DNA of 8,011 nt from an uncultured Intestinimonas sp. (GTDB lineage: Bacteria; Bacillota_A; Clostridia; Oscillospirales; Oscillospiraceae), in the NCBI GenBank assembly GCA_958435885.1, contig CAUBHZ010000064.1:1-8011 (forward strand). Direction: 5' to 3'. The notes under the pieces were generated by a model that was not told the DNA's origin, searched no databases, and was given only the letters and a program-made list of their open reading frames with translations. Both the position numbers and the translations under genes were made by a program. Shown here piece by piece: positions 5,504 through 8,011 of the stretch (positions are counted from its first letter, which is position 1; every line of letters begins with the position of its first letter).

Positions 5504-6145
5504 ATGGAGACCAACTATTCCATCAGCCGCCCGGAGCTGCTCACCGTCACCGGGACCGACCGCTCCTGGCAGGGCGCCGACCAGCTCTGGTACCCCGACG
5601 AGTGGCAGCGGAAGGCGGGCTGCGGCCCCACCGCCGCCAGCGTGCTGGCCAGCTATCTGGCCCAGACCCGGAGGGCCTGCGCCCCCCTGTACCCCTCGGG
5701 CAGCTGGGAGCAGAAGGACGTTCTGGCCCTCATGGAGGAGATGTGGAAGTTCGTCACCCCGGGCAAGCACGGGGTGAACACCACCCACCTCTTCACCAAG
5801 GGTTTTGGGGCCTTTGCCGCCGCCAAGGGGGTGACCCTGCCCCTGCGGGAGCTGGACATCCCCCGGCTGCGGCTGGCCCGGCCCACCGTGGACCAGTGCA
5901 CCGCCTTTCTCCGCTCGGCCCTGAGCGCCGACCAGCCGGTGGCCTGGCTCAACCTCCACAGCGGCGAGGTGGAGGGGCTGGACGACTGGCACTGGGTGAC
6001 CATCATCGCCCTGGAGGAGCGCCGGGACGGCACCGAGCTCTGCACCCTCCTGGACGGCGGCCGGGAGTACGCCGTGGACTTCCGGCTGTGGTTTCAGACC
6101 ACCAAGCTGGGGGGCGGACTGGTGGCGCCGGGGGTGGGCGTATGA
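5504..6145 (+). CDS. C39/papain-like cysteine peptidase family protein (213 aa)
   Basis: A 213-residue protein without signal peptide or membrane helix, so probably cytoplasmic. The motif KAGCGPTAASVLASYLA (37-53) matches the active-site Cys-Gly helix of C39-like and papain-like peptidases, with Cys40 as nucleophile. Gln35, five residues earlier, may be the oxyanion residue, although classical C39 enzymes have it six residues before. His163 in DDWHWVTIIAL and Asp184 in LLDGG are the likely rest of the triad. There is no ABC transporter part and no double-glycine leader peptide nearby, so a bacteriocin-processing role is not supported. Substrate and function are unknown. The start is set by AGGGAG (5491-5496). 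The stop overlaps the DUF1294 gene by 4 bases (ATGA), implying a shared transcript. Confidence 0.8.
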   Translation: METNYSISRPELLTVTGTDRSWQGADQLWYPDEWQRKAGCGPTAASVLASYLAQTRRACAPLYPSGSWEQKDVLALMEEMWKFVTPGKHGVNTTHLFTKGFGAFAAAKGVTLPLRELDIPRLRLARPTVDQCTAFLRSALSADQPVAWLNLHSGEVEGLDDWHWVTIIALEERRDGTELCTLLDGGREYAVDFRLWFQTTKLGGGLVAPGVGV

Positions 6146-6429
6146 GGGCCTTCCTGGCCGACCACTGGGCGGTGGCGGCCCTGTGGCTGTGCTTCACCAG
6201 CGCCATCGACTTCGCCCTCATGGGTGTGGACAAGTGGAAGGCCAGGCGGGGTGCCTGGCGCATCCCCGAGTCCACCCTGTGGCTCTTCGCCCTCCTGGGC
6301 GGCGCCCTGGGGGGCACTCTGGCCATGCAGGTCTTCCGCCACAAGACCCGCCACTGGTACTTCCGCTTCGGCTTTCCCCTGCTGGCCGCCGCGGATGTGG
6401 CCCTCCTCATCTGGCTGGCCCTGGGCTGA
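6142..6429 (+). CDS. DUF1294 family membrane protein (95 aa)
   Basis: A 95-residue integral membrane protein. It carries the DUF1294 hallmarks: MGVDKWKARRGAWRIPE (27-43), a glycine-rich turn (53-58, LGGALGG region) and FRHKTRHWYF (65-74). Hydrophobic helices lie at about 9-27, 45-62 and 77-94. Length and motif order are as usual for the family, whose biochemical role is not known. The ATG at 6142-6144 overlaps the stop of the peptidase gene, with only a G-rich stretch upstream as ribosome binding site, so translational coupling is likely. Linkage to the peptidase gene does not by itself reveal a function. Confidence 0.92.
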   Translation: MRAFLADHWAVAALWLCFTSAIDFALMGVDKWKARRGAWRIPESTLWLFALLGGALGGTLAMQVFRHKTRHWYFRFGFPLLAAADVALLIWLALG

Positions 6430-6474
6430 GGCCCTGATTCGCCCCAACGGGGCATTGGAAAGGAAGTGCTTCCC
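6430..6474 (+). promoter_or_regulatory. Short spacer before the purine permease, with two small hairpins
   Basis: A 5-bp stem GCCCC/GGGGC (6441-6445 with 6449-6453) is followed by the ribosome binding site AAGGA (6460-6464), 10 bases before the ATG at 6475. GGAA (6462-6465) can pair with TTCC (6470-6473) and partly occlude that site. The spacer is too short for a purine riboswitch and no promoter is evident. Confidence 0.4.
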
Positions 6475-7857
6475 ATGTCTTCACCCCACACCGCCGGCGG
6501 TTTCCTGGACCGCACCTTCCGCCTCCGGGAGCGGCACACCACCGTCCGCACCGAGGCGGCGGCCGGCGTCACCACCTTCATGACCATGGCCTACATCCTG
6601 GCCGTCAACCCCTCCATCCTGGGCGACGCCGGCATGGACCGGGGGGCGGTCTTCACCGCCACCTGCCTTGCCTCCATCGTGGCCACAGTGCTCATGGCCC
6701 TCCTGTCCAACTACCCCTTCGTCCTCTCGGCGGGCATGGGCCTCAACGCCTACTTCGCCTACACCGTGGTGCTGAAGATGGGCTACTCCTGGCAGATGGC
6801 TCTGGCCGCCGTCTTCGTGGAGGGCGTGGTCTTCATCCTCCTCTCCCTCACCCCGGTGCGGGAGGCCGTCTTCAACGCCATTCCCATGAGCCTCAAGCAC
6901 GCCGTGTCGGCGGGCATCGGTCTCTTCATCGCCTTCATCGGCCTCCAGAACTGCGGGGTGGTGGTGGACTCCTCCACCCTGGTGGCCATGTACAACTTCT
7001 CCGCCAACGCCGGGGAGTTCTCCACCGTGGGCATCACCGTGGCCCTGGCCATGGTGGGCATCCTCCTCACCGCCGTGCTCATGGTGCGGAAGGTCAAGGG
7101 CCACATCCTCTGGGGGATGCTGGCCACCTGGGCCCTGGGCATCCTCTGCCAGCTCATAGGCCTCTACGACCCATCGGTGAAGGGGAGCCTCCTCCCCGAC
7201 TTCTCCGGCGGCTTCGGCGTGCCCAGCCTTATGCCCACCTTGGGGCAGATGGACTTCTCCAAAACCCTCACCTCCGATTTCGCCCTGGTGGTCTTCGCCT
7301 TCCTCTTCGTGGACCTCTTTGACACCCTGGGCGGCATCATGGGCATGGCCGCCCAGTCCGACCTGCTGGACAAAAAGGGCCGGCTGCCCCGGCTGAAGGG
7401 CGCCCTTCTCTCCGACGCCGTGGGCACCACTGCCGGCGCCGTGCTGGGCACCTCCACCGTCACCACCTTCGCCGAGAGCGCCGCCGGCATGGCTGAGGGC
7501 GGCCGCACCGGCCTCACCGGCCTCTTCTCCGCCGCCCTCTTCGCCCTGTCCCTCTTCCTCTCCCCCATCTTCCTGGCCATCCCCTCCTTCGCCACCGCCC
7601 CCGCCCTGGTGGTGGTGGGCTTCCTCATGATGGGCTCCATCCGGAAGGTGGACTTCTCCGACTGCGCCCAGGCCATCCCTGCCTTCCTGTGCGTGGCCGC
7701 CATGCCCTTCCTCTACTCCATCTCCGAGGGCATCGCCCTGGGCGTCATCTCCTATGTGGTCATCCACCTGGCCGCCGGCGGCGAGAAGCGCCGCTCCCTC
7801 AACCCCGCCCTGTGCGTGCTGGCCGTGCTCTTCATCCTCAAATACTTTTTCTTCTGA
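6475..7857 (+). CDS. NCS2 family purine permease (AzgA/PbuG type)
   Basis: A 460-residue polytopic transporter, typical in length. Members of this AzgA-like group import adenine, guanine and/or hypoxanthine, usually by proton symport. Family motifs are in order: TFMTMAYILAVNP (34-46), GMGLNAYFAY (87-96), GIGLFIAFIGLQN (147-159), FVDLFDTLG (278-286) and GTSTVTTFAESAAG (325-338) followed by EGGRTGLT. Many hydrophobic helices span the length, 12-14 by family precedent. I chose ATG at 6475 because AAGGA lies 10 bases upstream. The GTG at 6466 is too close to that site. It follows the DUF1294 gene by 45 bases and probably shares its transcript. Codon choice leans to C-ending triplets, including much CTC for Leu, more than in the neighbouring genes. 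Which purine is carried cannot be told from sequence alone. Confidence 0.96.
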   Translation: MSSPHTAGGFLDRTFRLRERHTTVRTEAAAGVTTFMTMAYILAVNPSILGDAGMDRGAVFTATCLASIVATVLMALLSNYPFVLSAGMGLNAYFAYTVVLKMGYSWQMALAAVFVEGVVFILLSLTPVREAVFNAIPMSLKHAVSAGIGLFIAFIGLQNCGVVVDSSTLVAMYNFSANAGEFSTVGITVALAMVGILLTAVLMVRKVKGHILWGMLATWALGILCQLIGLYDPSVKGSLLPDFSGGFGVPSLMPTLGQMDFSKTLTSDFALVVFAFLFVDLFDTLGGIMGMAAQSDLLDKKGRLPRLKGALLSDAVGTTAGAVLGTSTVTTFAESAAGMAEGGRTGLTGLFSAALFALSLFLSPIFLAIPSFATAPALVVVGFLMMGSIRKVDFSDCAQAIPAFLCVAAMPFLYSISEGIALGVISYVVIHLAAGGEKRRSLNPALCVLAVLFILKYFFF

Positions 7858-7869
7858 AGAAACGCCAAA

Positions 7870-7903
7870 AGACCGGAGGTCCTTCAACCAGGACCTCCGG
7901 TCT
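7870..7903. terminator. 14-bp terminator-like hairpin after the permease gene
   Basis: AGACCGGAGGTCCT (7870-7883) pairs perfectly with AGGACCTCCGGTCT (7890-7903) around a 6-base loop, starting 13 bases after the permease stop. On the plus strand the tail is only CAGCTTTG, while on the minus strand the stem runs into a TTTT tract. It may act in both directions, and by its tail it is the better terminator for a minus-strand gene arriving from the right. Confidence 0.75.
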
Positions 7904-7931
7904 CAGCTTTGTGAAAAAGCCCTCGGCAGAG

Positions 7932-7955
7932 TTTCGCTGCCAGCAGGCAGCGAAA
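7932..7955. repeat. 10-bp stem-loop with 4-base loop in the non-coding tail
   Basis: TTTCGCTGCC (7932-7941) pairs perfectly with GGCAGCGAAA (7946-7955). CTGCC in the left arm can instead pair with an upstream GGCAG (7925-7929), giving two exclusive folds. No gene is seen from 7858 to 8011. Confidence 0.6.
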
Positions 7956-7956
7956 T

Positions 7957-8001
7957 CAAATTTAAATTTGTTTTTTCAGGCGACATGTGCGTCGGAAAAA
8001 A
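7957..8001. repeat. AT palindrome, T6 run and bulged inverted repeat at the right edge
   Basis: CAAATTTAAATTTG (7957-7970) is a perfect 14-base palindrome followed at once by TTTTTT (7971-7976). TTTTTTC (7971-7977) pairs with GAAAAAA (7995-8001), and within it CGAC (7981-7984) pairs with GTCG (7991-7994), leaving a 3-base bulge. This looks like a bidirectional terminator or a copy of an intergenic repeat. The remaining bases to 8011 show nothing recognisable. Confidence 0.5.
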
Positions 8002-8011
8002 CACTTCTCAG

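Noticed and set aside
5504..6145. Bacteriocin-processing C39 peptidase and lantibiotic-type cluster
   Set aside because: There is no transporter domain, no precursor peptide with a double-glycine leader and no modification enzyme nearby. Only the catalytic-motif resemblance remains.
5461..6429. One long 322-codon plus-strand frame spanning the peptidase region and DUF1294
   Set aside because: The first two thirds are an out-of-frame reading of the peptidase gene. Only the final 95 codons, from the ATG at 6142, form a real protein.
6430..6474. Purine riboswitch ahead of the purine permease
   Set aside because: Only 45 bases are available and the conserved purine-aptamer junction and loop sequences are absent. 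The gene also follows DUF1294 too closely for an independent leader.
6481..7887. A 468-codon open frame on the minus strand opposite the purine permease
   Set aside because: Its product is a His/Gly/Glu/Asp-rich string with no domain. It exists because the permease uses C-ending codons, which removes stops from that antisense frame.

Overview
The window is GC-rich, densely packed bacterial DNA that I read as a chromosomal segment of a Gram-positive Clostridia member, probably of the Oscillospiraceae type (Flavonifractor/Lawsonibacter-like). That placement is inference. It rests on strong AGGAGG-type ribosome binding sites, frequent GTG starts, a sortase with a Pro/Thr-rich stalk, a low-complexity pilus cassette and sigma-A type promoters embedded in otherwise very GC-rich sequence. 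I see no rRNA, tRNA, CRISPR array, insertion sequence or phage gene.

Left and centre (1-5286) is a minus-strand gene train. It reads from right to left: a BTAD (SARP-like) regulator with a degenerate GGDEF-like C-terminus; a membrane-anchored sortase of class D/C type; a secreted transglutaminase-like protein; a GspF/PilC-type inner-membrane platform protein; three small single-pass membrane proteins that look like divergent minor pilins (one resembling the DUF4860 family); and the first 13 codons of another gene running off the left edge. Most junctions are 4-base overlaps (GTGA/ATGA) or gaps of a few bases. One 103-base gap, between the transglutaminase and pilC, holds a 12-bp GC hairpin and splits the train into a surface-enzyme module and a pilus/secretion module. 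No assembly ATPase, prepilin peptidase or LPxTG substrate is present in the window.

The divergent intergenic region (5287-5503) carries a near-consensus minus-strand promoter (TTGCAA, 17 bp, TATAAT) for the regulator operon and a weaker plus-strand promoter (TTGCGT, 17 bp, TAAAAT) for the right-hand genes. Both predicted leaders contain a short GC-rich hairpin.

Right side (5504-7857) is a plus-strand group: a cytoplasmic C39/papain-like cysteine peptidase candidate, an overlapping DUF1294 membrane protein, and, 45 bases later, an AzgA/PbuG-type NCS2 purine permease. After it comes a 150-base non-coding tail (7858-8011) packed with hairpins: a 14-bp terminator-like stem, a 10-bp stem with an alternative pairing partner, a 14-base AT palindrome with a T6 run, and a bulged stem flanked by T6 and A6.

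The most interesting aspect is the combination in one minus-strand train of an SARP-like regulator with a dead-looking GGDEF domain, a sortase/transglutaminase pair and a minimal pilus platform. It looks like a regulated cell-surface assembly or cross-linking system whose substrate is not in this window. No gap exceeds 300 bases.
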